Assembly (NCBI GenBank): GCA_910579615.1
Contig: CAJTUA010000010.1
Coordinates: 62,001-126,000, forward strand
Direction: 5' to 3'
DNA: 64,000 nucleotides
Source: an uncultured Lachnospiraceae bacterium
Lineage (GTDB): Bacteria; Bacillota; Clostridia; Lachnospirales; Lachnospiraceae
The notes under the pieces were generated by a model. The model saw only the letters and a list, made by a program, of their open reading frames with translations. It made no database searches and was not told the origin of the DNA. Position 1 is the stretch's first letter, and every line of letters starts with the position of its first letter. Made by a program: the position numbers and the translations under genes. Shown piece by piece: positions 42,777 through 50,585 of this stretch.

Positions 42777-42921
42777 TTTAAAGTTCCGCATATTCCCTCC
42801 CACCACCCACGAACCTGCAGTGAAATTTCTCTCCGCTTCACTCCGATAAATTCCACTGGGGCGCTGTACGGGAATATGCTGTTTAAAGTTCCGCATATTC
42901 CCTCCCACCACCCACGAACTT
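42777..42921 (-). repeat. Hairpin element and truncated tandem copy before spoIIAB
   Basis: The full unit (42777-42893) has outer arms GCATATTCCC and GGGAATATGC, in which a G:C pair of the common version is replaced by an A:T pair. The inner arm CAGTGGAATTT pairs with AAATTTCACTG, with loop TCGGAGTGAAGCGGAGAG. A truncated copy (42882-42921) repeats about 33 bases of the RBS-proximal end exactly and abuts the spoIIAA 3' end. Confidence 0.85.
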
Positions 42922-42925
42922 CCCT

Positions 42926-43312
42926 CTACGCTTTTATTCCCTGCGGTTTGTTCTTCCCTAATGCTGCGAGCGCCTCCCTCCGGTTTTCAAAACGCGGCAT
43001 AATCCGGTAGAGCCCGGACAGGGTTAATATCCTGTCAATCTCCGGCTCCACGCCGCAGCAGGCAATATTGCCCCCCTGGAAAATTACTTTCTTGTAACGC
43101 CCCATAATTACACCGATTCCCGAGCTGTCCATAAAACGGATTTTTGAGAAATCAAATAAAAGATGCAGTGCCCCACCCCGCTCAATCTGTCCATCTGCCT
43201 CCTGCCGCACATCCACCGCAGTGCAATGGTCAAGCTCTTTCGTTGGCATAATAATCAGCACGGAACCAATTTGTTCATACTGTGCTGCTTTGTTTCCTTC
43301 CTGTTGCCCCAT
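42926..43312 (-). CDS. spoIIAA: Anti-anti-sigma factor SpoIIAA
   Basis: STAS-domain protein that, when unphosphorylated, displaces SpoIIAB from sigma-F. The 128-residue product has the phosphorylation motif RFMDSSGIGVIMGRYK (Ser in DSSG) and the flanking LLFDFSKI and CGVEPEIDRILTLSGLYRIM. AAAGGAG precedes the start. It is first in the spoIIA operon; a terminator from the upstream gene lies about 45 bp before it. I could not identify a convincing sigma-H promoter. Confidence 0.95.
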   Translation of the reverse strand: MGQQEGNKAAQYEQIGSVLIIMPTKELDHCTAVDVRQEADGQIERGGALHLLFDFSKIRFMDSSGIGVIMGRYKKVIFQGGNIACCGVEPEIDRILTLSGLYRIMPRFENRREALAALGKNKPQGIKA

Positions 43313-43357
43313 GTCAAATCCACTCCTTTCCGCTTTTTATTTGTCTGATTCTGTCGA

Positions 43358-43400
43358 GCAAAAAGAAAAGAGGTACAGCGGGCGCTGTCCTCTTTTCCAA
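43358..43400 (-). terminator. Terminator after the TPR protein gene
   Basis: On the minus strand GAAAAGAGGACAGCG pairs with CGCTGTACCTCTTTTC and runs into TTTTT, a strong rho-independent terminator separating this gene from the spoIIA operon. Confidence 0.85.
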
Positions 43401-43420
43401 TGTACTTTATATTCGTTTTG

Positions 43421-43450
43421 CATATGCTGTTTTTCGTTCCGCATCTGCCC
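43421..43450 (-). repeat. Remnant of the hairpin element
   Basis: CATATGCTGTTTTTCGTTCC then GCATCTGCCC matches the junction of two units (compare 1477-1502). It lies directly after the TPR gene stop, a place where no gene start follows, so it appears to be a decayed copy. Confidence 0.5.
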
Positions 43451-43452
43451 TC

Positions 43453-44871
43453 TTATTCCGTCAATCCCATCTCTCCAAGCCTCGTCCTTGTATAGCCCGA
43501 GAGTGAGGAGGCCGGGAACTGTGAGAGCAGAATCCGGTAATACTCCGCCGCCTGTTCATGCGCCCCCATCTGTTGGTAAGACCTTCCCAGATAATAGCAG
43601 CAATAATCATTGTGGAAGCCATAATCATAAGATGCCTGCAGATATATGGCAGCCTGCTCGTAATCCTCATCATCATACGCCTGGCGCCCGAGCGTATACG
43701 CCGGCTCCGCCACACGGTTCTCAATGCCATTTTGCATCTTCTGCACAAGCGCCTTTGCATCCGCATTGTCCATGCGTTCCGTGTCAAGCTCCGAAAGCTG
43801 CCCCGCAAGCTCAATCAGTTCATTGACCGTGGCATCTTCCTTCACGGAGACCACCAGATAATTCTGCAGCGCCAGGAACAAATCATTGTACATCTCCACG
43901 TCATGTTCCGGAACCACAATCCCGGAAAGCTCCCGCTGTGTCTCCTCGTACCTTGTCTTCCACAGCTCCGCCTCCTTTTCAAGCGACGTAATTGCCGCTT
44001 CCTTGATGCGCAGCTCACTGCTGTAATCTAACTGCTCCTTCTCAAACTCATTGCGGATATTTTTCTGCGCGTTCGGCACAATCAGGAAAAACGTCACCAA
44101 AACCCCAAGCAGTGCACCGACCACCAGTGTGACCCATGCCATAATATTAGGCTTGTCCTCACTGTAATTGCCCGGTGTCTCAAGGCGCATACTGCTGCCG
44201 GATTCCATGGCCACCATTTCCTGCTCCCCCGCCGGTATAACGTCCTTTCTCAGCTCCGCAGGGGCGGTGAGCTCCTTTAGGTAACGCAGCGTCGTCGTGT
44301 TCGCCACATCAATCTGCGCCGCGTATGCCAACTGCTTTTTCGCGCGCTCCTTATCGCCTGTGTGCAGATACAAAAGCGCCAGAAGCTGCCTCGCGCGCAG
44401 GAAATTCGGGTTGAGGCTGACCGCCTTTTTTAATTGGAGGATTGCCATATCATCCCCGCCCTGTTTTGCCGCCTCCAGGGCAAGATTGTATTTTTTAATC
44501 GCCTGGTTCATCGCATCAAATTTTCCAGGGCTGTTCTGAACCTGTTCCATATAAACATCGGCACGGTTGTTCTCCGGCTGGAAATGTTTGCTGACCACCC
44601 ATTCCCCAAGTGCCGACACGGTCTCCCCCATCTCAAAATAGACAAGACCCAGCAGGTTCCTCGCCACGGTATTGCGCTTATTCATCTCTAAGCTTTTGCG
44701 CAGCATCAAAACCGCACCGCTCAAATCCCTGACTCCCGCGCGTGCCAGGCCTTTGTTGTAATACATATTCGAGGACTGTATTATCTTCTTGTATACTGTC
44801 AGCTCCGCACCGCAGGAATCACAATATGTAATTGCCCCCCGGATTACATTGCCACAACGTGGACATATCAT
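43453..44871 (-). CDS. Zinc-ribbon and TPR membrane protein
   Basis: A 472-residue protein I cannot name. Residues 3-25 form a zinc ribbon (CPRCGN ... CDSCGAEL). TPR-like helices follow (about 30-200; RNLLGLVYFEMGETVSALGE, FLRARQLLALLYLHTGDKER). A single membrane segment lies at about 245-265 (WVTLVVGALLGVLVTFFLIV). A coiled-coil (about 270-315) and a second TPR group (about 395-455) are outside or inside depending on topology. It reads as a scaffold or assembly factor; its place before the spoIIA operon does not prove a sporulation role. Confidence 0.7.
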   Translation of the reverse strand: MICPRCGNVIRGAITYCDSCGAELTVYKKIIQSSNMYYNKGLARAGVRDLSGAVLMLRKSLEMNKRNTVARNLLGLVYFEMGETVSALGEWVVSKHFQPENNRADVYMEQVQNSPGKFDAMNQAIKKYNLALEAAKQGGDDMAILQLKKAVSLNPNFLRARQLLALLYLHTGDKERAKKQLAYAAQIDVANTTTLRYLKELTAPAELRKDVIPAGEQEMVAMESGSSMRLETPGNYSEDKPNIMAWVTLVVGALLGVLVTFFLIVPNAQKNIRNEFEKEQLDYSSELRIKEAAITSLEKEAELWKTRYEETQRELSGIVVPEHDVEMYNDLFLALQNYLVVSVKEDATVNELIELAGQLSELDTERMDNADAKALVQKMQNGIENRVAEPAYTLGRQAYDDEDYEQAAIYLQASYDYGFHNDYCCYYLGRSYQQMGAHEQAAEYYRILLSQFPASSLSGYTRTRLGEMGLTE

Positions 44872-44907
44872 GTTCTTTCTCCATTCCTTATCTCGTTTTC
44901 CGCCAGC

Positions 44908-45048
44908 TTACTGATTCTTCTTGTCCTTGAGAATCTTGTCTAAGATATCCGAAATATCCGTTAAGTCATTATTATAAATAGCCTCCTCCGCCTCATCCAC
45001 CTCAAGGCTTGGTTGGTAAGTACTTAGTTCCTTCTCAAAATTTATCAT
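44908..45048 (-). CDS. Small acidic hypothetical protein (46 aa)
   Basis: The frame from MINFEKELSTYQP encodes 46 residues, with many Asp and Glu and a C-terminal DISDILDKILKDKKNQ helix. AAAGGAA lies 11 bases before the ATG. The longer open frame (to 45168) begins inside a terminator region and lacks a ribosome binding site. It lies between the TPR gene and the fapA-like gene. Function unknown. Confidence 0.5.
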   Translation of the reverse strand: MINFEKELSTYQPSLEVDEAEEAIYNNDLTDISDILDKILKDKKNQ

Positions 45049-45153
45049 CGTCCTGCCATTCCTTTCGCATTCTGGGCCTTGGCAAAAAACCAAAGCAACA
45101 ATACATTCTATAACTATACCTATTCCCGCGAAAAAAATCAATACCTTCCGCAA

Positions 45154-45195
45154 AAATCGGTCGGGCAAATTTCGTATTTCCCGACCGATTCTTTA
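45154..45195 (-). terminator. Terminator after the fapA-like gene
   Basis: On the minus strand AATCGGTCGGG and CCCGACCGATT form a perfect 11-bp stem followed by TTTTGC. Confidence 0.75.
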
Positions 45196-45205
45196 AAAAT
45201 CTGTT

Positions 45206-46609
45206 CTAATTCGAATAAAGACGAACTTCGTTTTCCTTCTTTTTGAGCGTGACACCGTTTAAAATCTCTTTGAACTGGTACTGCGCCCCGTTGATGGACA
45301 CGCGCGTTCCCCGGTACGCACACTGGCGGATGATAATCTTCGCGTCCTGTGCCAGTTCAATCTTATCCAAAAGTTTCTGCCGCTTCTGCATATTCTCATT
45401 CATTTTGCTGTCGAGCGATATTTTAAAACGGGTCGCCTGCATACGCCGCTCCTGTGAGAGTGTGGACTCCGATTCCTGTTCCTTCTCCTTGCGCATCTGC
45501 AAAAGCTCCAGCACATGCCTTGTCTTTTCCATCTGCTCCTGAAGCTCTTTGTACTCCACCTCAAGCTTTTGTAAGTTCCGCTCAATCTCATCGCTCTTTC
45601 CCGCAATCAGCTCTGACTGCACTTCCGCGACATTGCCGACCGTCGTTGCTTCAAGCGTGCGCCCGGCGTACACGATACCGCCCAATATCACGCCATGCCT
45701 GCCTGCCACCACAATATCCTCACCGGCCTCCACGATGCAGCTTAAGACCGAATTCGCGTTTACATTTTTCCCCGCCGTAATTCTCGTCTGCTCAAAAAAT
45801 TTCCCGGAGACCGAACCCTTGCATGAGACAACGCCTTTTCCGCCGCCCTGCATGCCGCAGGTAAGCACAATATCCTTCCCGGCGTACAGCTCGCAGCCTT
45901 CCACCACGCCCTGCACGGTAATCGTACCGCCCGCGCGGATTCTCCTGCCGCTCGTCACATTGCCATGAACCAAAACATCCCCGTCAAACTCGATGTCGCC
46001 AGTCAGGACATCGACATCCTCCTTGACATCAAGGAAGTTGCGAATCGTAATCCTGCCGTTTTCCATCTCAATCCTGCCGCTGATGGTTGCCATGTAGGCG
46101 CGCTTATCCTCCGTTGTGCAAAAGCCTTTGCCCTTGATTTCCGGAAGCTCCCTGCCGTCCTTGGCCGTAAGCTCCTTGCCGGAAAGGTCATAGCCCGACT
46201 TTCCCCGCGTACTTGGCGTGTAGCGCGCGATAATTGCGCCCTCCTTGACTGTCGGGATATTCGTCATCGTCCGGTAATCCACCGAACCGTCCGGAAGGAT
46301 TTTCGGCTTTTTGTTCGTCTCCGTGTCAAACAGGAAATCAAAATGCCCGTCTGCCCCGTCCTTTGCCGGCTCTCCCACCGCCACAAGGCATTTTGTATAA
46401 TATGTCTTTTCCTCAATCATCTTCCGGACACGCTCCTCGCGGATTCCCCTCCGGATTCCGCTTTTGGTAAGTATCTGTAAAATGATATCCGAACCATAAT
46501 CCACATTCTCCGGCGGTGGACACAGATACAATTCTGCCGTCATCCAGTCCTCGCTGATTAATATCTTTGAACCTTTTTCAATCCATTCTACCAATTCTGT
46601 ATTCTTCAT
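45206..46609 (-). CDS. FapA-family (DUF342) polymer-forming protein
   Basis: A 467-residue protein of the FapA family, which includes flagellar assembly protein A. The N-terminal part (about 1-150) has RYTPSTRGKSGYDLSGKELT; the central part (160-340) is a repetitive beta-helix with DVDVLTGDIEFDGDVLVHGN and GVVEGCELYAGKDIVLTCGM; a long coiled-coil (about 340-430, EEIERNL-like heptads) follows. The start MKNTEL has GGGGA upstream. Members have been linked to cell-surface and flagellar regulation, but the role here is unknown. It stands between valS and small genes. Confidence 0.8.
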   Translation of the reverse strand: MKNTELVEWIEKGSKILISEDWMTAELYLCPPPENVDYGSDIILQILTKSGIRRGIREERVRKMIEEKTYYTKCLVAVGEPAKDGADGHFDFLFDTETNKKPKILPDGSVDYRTMTNIPTVKEGAIIARYTPSTRGKSGYDLSGKELTAKDGRELPEIKGKGFCTTEDKRAYMATISGRIEMENGRITIRNFLDVKEDVDVLTGDIEFDGDVLVHGNVTSGRRIRAGGTITVQGVVEGCELYAGKDIVLTCGMQGGGKGVVSCKGSVSGKFFEQTRITAGKNVNANSVLSCIVEAGEDIVVAGRHGVILGGIVYAGRTLEATTVGNVAEVQSELIAGKSDEIERNLQKLEVEYKELQEQMEKTRHVLELLQMRKEKEQESESTLSQERRMQATRFKISLDSKMNENMQKRQKLLDKIELAQDAKIIIRQCAYRGTRVSINGAQYQFKEILNGVTLKKKENEVRLYSN

Positions 46610-46744
46610 AAGCATCCCCGCCTTTCCTTTGCAGCAAGCCCATACTTTCTTACATTGTACTACAATTCCAGGACGATTTCCACTGTTATTTTATTTTTTA
46701 TTTTTTGAATTCGTAATCCCATCCAGGCACAAGCACCTTTGTTT

Positions 46745-49435
46745 CTATTTCCCCGCAAGATGTGCAAGCCTCTCCTGCACCTGCGCGAGCATATCCGTAT
46801 ATTTTGCGAGCTTTTCCTTCTCCTCGGCAAGCTTTTTCTCCGGCGCCTTGTTCACGAAATTCGGGTTGGAAAGCATTCCTTCCGCGCGTTTTATCTCACC
46901 CTCAAGCCTTGCTTTCTCTTTGTCCAGGCGCTCAATTTCCTTCGCAATATCAACAAGGTCGGCAAATGGCATATAAATCGCCGCCTGATGGATGACCGCC
47001 GAAACCGCATCATCATCAATCCCCGCCTTGTCCGCCTGGATTTTCACCTCGCCCGCGTAGGCAAGCGGCGCGAAGAAGACTGTACCCGCCGTGAAAATAC
47101 CGCGCACCTTCTCGCTCTCGGAAACAATGTAAACCGTGGCTTTGCGGGAAGGCGGAACATTCATTTCCGTGCGGACATTGCGGATTGCCTTAACCGCCTC
47201 CTTCATCAGCTCCACAGCCTCCTCTTCCCCGGCAAAATGTCTTTCCTCACAGTATTTCGGCCATTCAGAAATCATGATGGACTCATTCTTATCAAGCGTT
47301 CCCTCCGCTTCCTTGAGCGTACAGAAAATCTCCTCGGTCACAAACGGCATATACGGGTGCAAAAGTTTTAACGCTGTGGTCAGCACCTCGCGCAGCGTCC
47401 AGATTGCCGCAAGCTTCGTACCTGCTTCCTCCCCGTACAGGCGCGGCTTTACCATCTCGATATACCAGTCACAGAATTCTTCCCAGATAAAATCGTAGAT
47501 TTTGTCCGCCGCGATTCCCATCTCGTAATGCTCCAGATTATCCGTCACCTCGCGCACAAGGTCGTTCGCCTTCGATAAAATCCAACGGTCCGCGCTGGTC
47601 AGCGCCGCTTCTTCCACTGCGGAAACCGCCGCGTCAAGCCCCTGCTCCTTCATCTGCGCCATATTCATCATGATAAAGCGCGACGCGTTCCATACCTTGT
47701 TGGCAAAATTGCGGCTCGCTTCCACCCTCTCCCAGTAAAAACGCATATCATTGCCCGGCGCATTCCCGGTAATCAGCGTAAAGCGCAGCGCGTCTGCGCC
47801 GTATTTGTCAATCACCTCAAGCGGGTCGATGCCGTTGCCGAGTGATTTGCTCATCTTGCGCCCCTGCGAATCCCTTACCAGGCCGTGGAAAAGCACGGTT
47901 TGGAACGGCTTTTTGCCCATGTGCTCATAGCCGGAGAATATCATGCGGATAACCCAGAAGAAAATAATATCGTACCCGGTCACAAGCACACTCGTCGGAT
48001 AAAAATACTCCAGATCCTTCGTCTGCTCTGGCCAGCCGAGCGTCGAGAACGGCCACAGCGCGGAGGAGAACCAGGTATCAAGCGTATCCTCATCCTGGCA
48101 AAGATGCGCGCCGCCACATTTTGGGCAAACCTTCGGCGCATCCTGCGTTTTTGCCACGGTAATCTCGCCGCAGTCGCCGCAGTAATATGCCGGGATGCGG
48201 TGTCCCCACCAGAGCTGCCTGGAAATGCACCAGTCTTTGATGTTGTCCGTCCAGTTATAGTAAACCTTTTCCATCCTCTCCGGAATCAGCTCAACTTCCT
48301 TGTTTTTTACCGCTTCCACCGCAGGCTTTATCAGTTCGCCCATCCGCACGAACCACTGCTGCTTGATTAACGGCTCGACCGTTGTTTTGCAGCGGTCATG
48401 CGTGCCGACATTGTGGCTGTAATCCTCAATGCGGACCAGAAGCCCCATCGCATCCAGCTCTTTTACAATCTGTTTTCTCGCTTCGTAGCGGTCCATCCCC
48501 TCAAATTTGCCACCGTTTTTGTTGATGGTCGCGTCGTCGTTCATAATATTGATTTCCGGGAGATTATGGCGCTTTCCCACCTCGAAATCGTTCGGGTCGT
48601 GCGCCGGCGTAATCTTTACAACGCCTGTTCCGAAATCCTTCTCCACATAGGAATCTGCAATAATCGGAATCTCGCGGTCAACGAACGGCACCTTCACCAT
48701 CTTTCCGACCAGGTGTGCATAGCGCTCATCCTCCGGGTGCACTGCAACTGCCGTATCACCGAGCATAGTCTCCGGGCGGGTCGTGGCAAACTCAAGGAAT
48801 TCATCCGTGCCAACCACCGGATATTTGATATGCCAGAAATGCCCTGCCTGTTCCTCATATTCTACTTCCGCGTCCGAGATGGAAGTCTTGCAGACCGGAC
48901 ACCAGTTGATGATGCGGGAGCCCTTGTAAATCAGCCCCTTTTCATGCATTTTGCAGAATACTTCCTCAACTGCCTTCGAGCAGCCCTCGTCCATCGTAAA
49001 GCGCTCCCTGTCCCAGTCGCAGGAGGAGCCCATTTTTTTCAGCTGCCCGATGATGCGTCCGCCGTACTCTGCTTTCCATTCCCATGCGCGTTTCAAAAAG
49101 CCCTCGCGCCCGAGGTCTTTTTTGTCAATCCCTTCACTTTTCATCTGCTCGATGATTTTGACTTCGGTCGCGATACTCGCGTGGTCCGTGCCCGGCTGCC
49201 AGAGTGTGTTGTAGCCCTGCATCCGCTTAAAGCGCACAAGGATATCCTGCATTGTGTTGTCCAATGCGTGCCCCATGTGCAGCTGGCCGGTGATATTTGG
49301 CGGCGGGATTACGATGGTAAATGGCTCTTTTTCCGGGTTCGGCTCCGCGTGGAAATATTTTTTTGACATCCATTTGTCGTATAGCCGGTCTTCGATGTCT
49401 TTTGGGTCGTAGTTCTTTGCAAGTTCTTTCTGCAT
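46745..49435 (-). CDS. valS: Valyl-tRNA synthetase
   Basis: Charges tRNA-Val. The 896-residue class I enzyme has the HIGH-type motif PPPNITGQLHMGHALDNT, the editing domain (TTRPETMLGDTAVAVHPED), KMSKS in GRKMSKSLGNG, and a C-terminal coiled-coil (ALERLDKEKARLEGEIKRA region) that grips the tRNA. The start MQKELAKNYD has AAAGGTG before it; the open frame extends 48 codons upstream, but this is read-through of hairpin elements, so it should not be annotated as protein. Expression is controlled by a T-box leader. Confidence 0.97.
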   Translation of the reverse strand: MQKELAKNYDPKDIEDRLYDKWMSKKYFHAEPNPEKEPFTIVIPPPNITGQLHMGHALDNTMQDILVRFKRMQGYNTLWQPGTDHASIATEVKIIEQMKSEGIDKKDLGREGFLKRAWEWKAEYGGRIIGQLKKMGSSCDWDRERFTMDEGCSKAVEEVFCKMHEKGLIYKGSRIINWCPVCKTSISDAEVEYEEQAGHFWHIKYPVVGTDEFLEFATTRPETMLGDTAVAVHPEDERYAHLVGKMVKVPFVDREIPIIADSYVEKDFGTGVVKITPAHDPNDFEVGKRHNLPEINIMNDDATINKNGGKFEGMDRYEARKQIVKELDAMGLLVRIEDYSHNVGTHDRCKTTVEPLIKQQWFVRMGELIKPAVEAVKNKEVELIPERMEKVYYNWTDNIKDWCISRQLWWGHRIPAYYCGDCGEITVAKTQDAPKVCPKCGGAHLCQDEDTLDTWFSSALWPFSTLGWPEQTKDLEYFYPTSVLVTGYDIIFFWVIRMIFSGYEHMGKKPFQTVLFHGLVRDSQGRKMSKSLGNGIDPLEVIDKYGADALRFTLITGNAPGNDMRFYWERVEASRNFANKVWNASRFIMMNMAQMKEQGLDAAVSAVEEAALTSADRWILSKANDLVREVTDNLEHYEMGIAADKIYDFIWEEFCDWYIEMVKPRLYGEEAGTKLAAIWTLREVLTTALKLLHPYMPFVTEEIFCTLKEAEGTLDKNESIMISEWPKYCEERHFAGEEEAVELMKEAVKAIRNVRTEMNVPPSRKATVYIVSESEKVRGIFTAGTVFFAPLAYAGEVKIQADKAGIDDDAVSAVIHQAAIYMPFADLVDIAKEIERLDKEKARLEGEIKRAEGMLSNPNFVNKAPEKKLAEEKEKLAKYTDMLAQVQERLAHLAGK

Positions 49436-49455
49436 GGTTGACACCTCTTTCTTAT

Positions 49456-49798
49456 TTAGAGTTCCGCATATGCCCTCCCAGTACCCAGCATCCGGCAGTG
49501 AAATTTTTTTCCGTTCCACTCCAAAAAATTCCACTGGGGCACTGTGCGGGCATATGCTGTTTTGAGTTGAGTTCCGCATATGCCCTCCCAGTACCTAGCA
49601 TCTGGCAGTGAAATTTTTTTCCGTTCCACTTCAAAAAATTCCACTGGGGCACTGTGCGGGCATATGCTGTTTTGAGTTGAGTTCCGCATATGCCCTTCCA
49701 GCACCCAGCATCCGGCAGTGGAATTTTTTCCGTTCCACTCCAAAAAATTCCACTGGGGCACTGTGCGGGCATATGCTGTTTTGAGTTGAGTTCCGCAT
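49456..49798 (-). repeat. Three tandem hairpin elements between the T-box and valS
   Basis: Units begin at 49461, 49571 and 49681, a period of 110 bp, and the distal box is at 49790. They are nearly identical. Arms: outer GCATATGCCC with GGGCATATGC, middle CAGTGCCC with GGGTGCTG or GGGTACTG, inner CAGTGGAATTTTTT with AAAAAATTTCACTG or AAAAAATTCCACTG, loop TGGAGTGGAACGGA. The box here is GCGGAACTCAACTCAAAACA. The array directly follows the T-run of the T-box terminator. Confidence 0.9.
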
Positions 49799-49800
49799 AT

Positions 49801-50086
49801 GAAAAAAGACCCTCCGTCACATAAGGACGAAGGGTCGTGGTACCACCTTAATTCACAGCAAACGCTGCCTCTTACACACTTCACGGACACACCGGAAAGC
49901 ATTCGCCTGTAACGGGACTCCCCGTAGCACCCTACCCGGCAAAAGCCGCTCAGGCGCTCTGTTTGAAAGCTACCTTCCACCGTTTTCCCCTGAGACAGCC
50001 TTTCAGCCAACGTGCCGTCCTCTCTGCCAGAATCCGCGGTGTACTCCTCTTTCGCGCTACATTTTTCATATCTGCGGAATTGATAT
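49801..50086 (-). promoter_or_regulatory. T-box riboswitch (valine), valS leader
   Basis: The T-box sequence AAGGTGGTACCACG (49849-49836, minus strand) is followed by the terminator stem GACCCTTCG/CGGAGGGTC (49836-49808) and a T-run. Upstream, AGAGAGGACGG and GCTGAAAGGCTGTC are Stem I features. A GTA triplet in GAAGGTAGCTTTC (about 49973-49971) is a candidate valine specifier, but I cannot fold the leader with certainty. Uncharged tRNA-Val should favour antitermination. Confidence 0.9.
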
Positions 50087-50092
50087 GGTTAT

Positions 50093-50121
50093 ATATTAAG
50101 CAATGTTTGGGGAGTTGTCAA
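50093..50121 (-). promoter_or_regulatory. Promoter of the valS T-box transcript
   Basis: TTGACA (50121-50116) and TAATAT (50098-50093) on the minus strand, exactly 17 bases apart, placed just before the T-box leader. Confidence 0.8.
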
Positions 50122-50248
50122 GAGGGAATTTTCTCAATTTTCTTTCCTGTTGATTGCGCATCTTTTATTTCCGACGTTTCGCGCCATATCCCGGACAATC
50201 CATAGAAAAATATCTTGTCCAATAAATATCACTATGGTAAACAAAACT

Positions 50249-50507
50249 TCAAACTGCCATCACCGCTAAACCGCTATAACACATAATCCCCATGAAAATC
50301 CCCGTCACATACTTATCAATCTCCGCCAAAAATCCTTCTCTATTTCGCCTATGCATTCCATCCCTATCTCTTTTCCAAATACATCTCCGAACTTTTCCTG
50401 TGACCGGACCATATTCTGCAATGGATGGGTATTTTATCCACATAAAAATAATTATTCGCAATGATTTCTTCAAATCTCTGCTCACCGATTGCAACGGTTC
50501 TTGCCAT
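50249..50507 (-). pseudogene. Remnant of an AAA-ATPase-like (PF09820 family) gene
   Basis: From ATG at 50507, with GGAGGGG upstream, the frame reads MARTVAIGEQRFEEIIANNY then FYVDK, the usual opening of the DUF1703-associated AAA-ATPase-like proteins. After about 25 codons the similarity ends, where WWESGD and a Walker A motif should follow, and a stop comes at codon 48 (50364). An overlapping frame (50249-50494) continues to a hydrophobic C-terminus VTGIFMGIMCYSGLAVMAV that I cannot place. I read this as a deletion-decayed gene. Confidence 0.55.
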
Positions 50508-50585
50508 ACAATTACCCCTCCTTCCTTACCAACACACCCCGCATTATTAGCCTATCTAACGGCTTCCTGAACTTTTGTTCCTATC

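Noticed and set aside
48398..49366. 322-codon plus-strand open frame
   Set aside because: It is entirely antisense to valS, whose motifs are unmistakable.
49456..49798. Tandem repeats as a possible CRISPR array
   Set aside because: The 110-bp units are almost identical through their length with no variable spacers, and no cas genes lie nearby.
49452..50010. Open frames with repeated GRAYAEL and GICGT peptides upstream of valS
   Set aside because: They arise from the tandem hairpin array and the T-box leader; the repeated peptides reflect repeated DNA.
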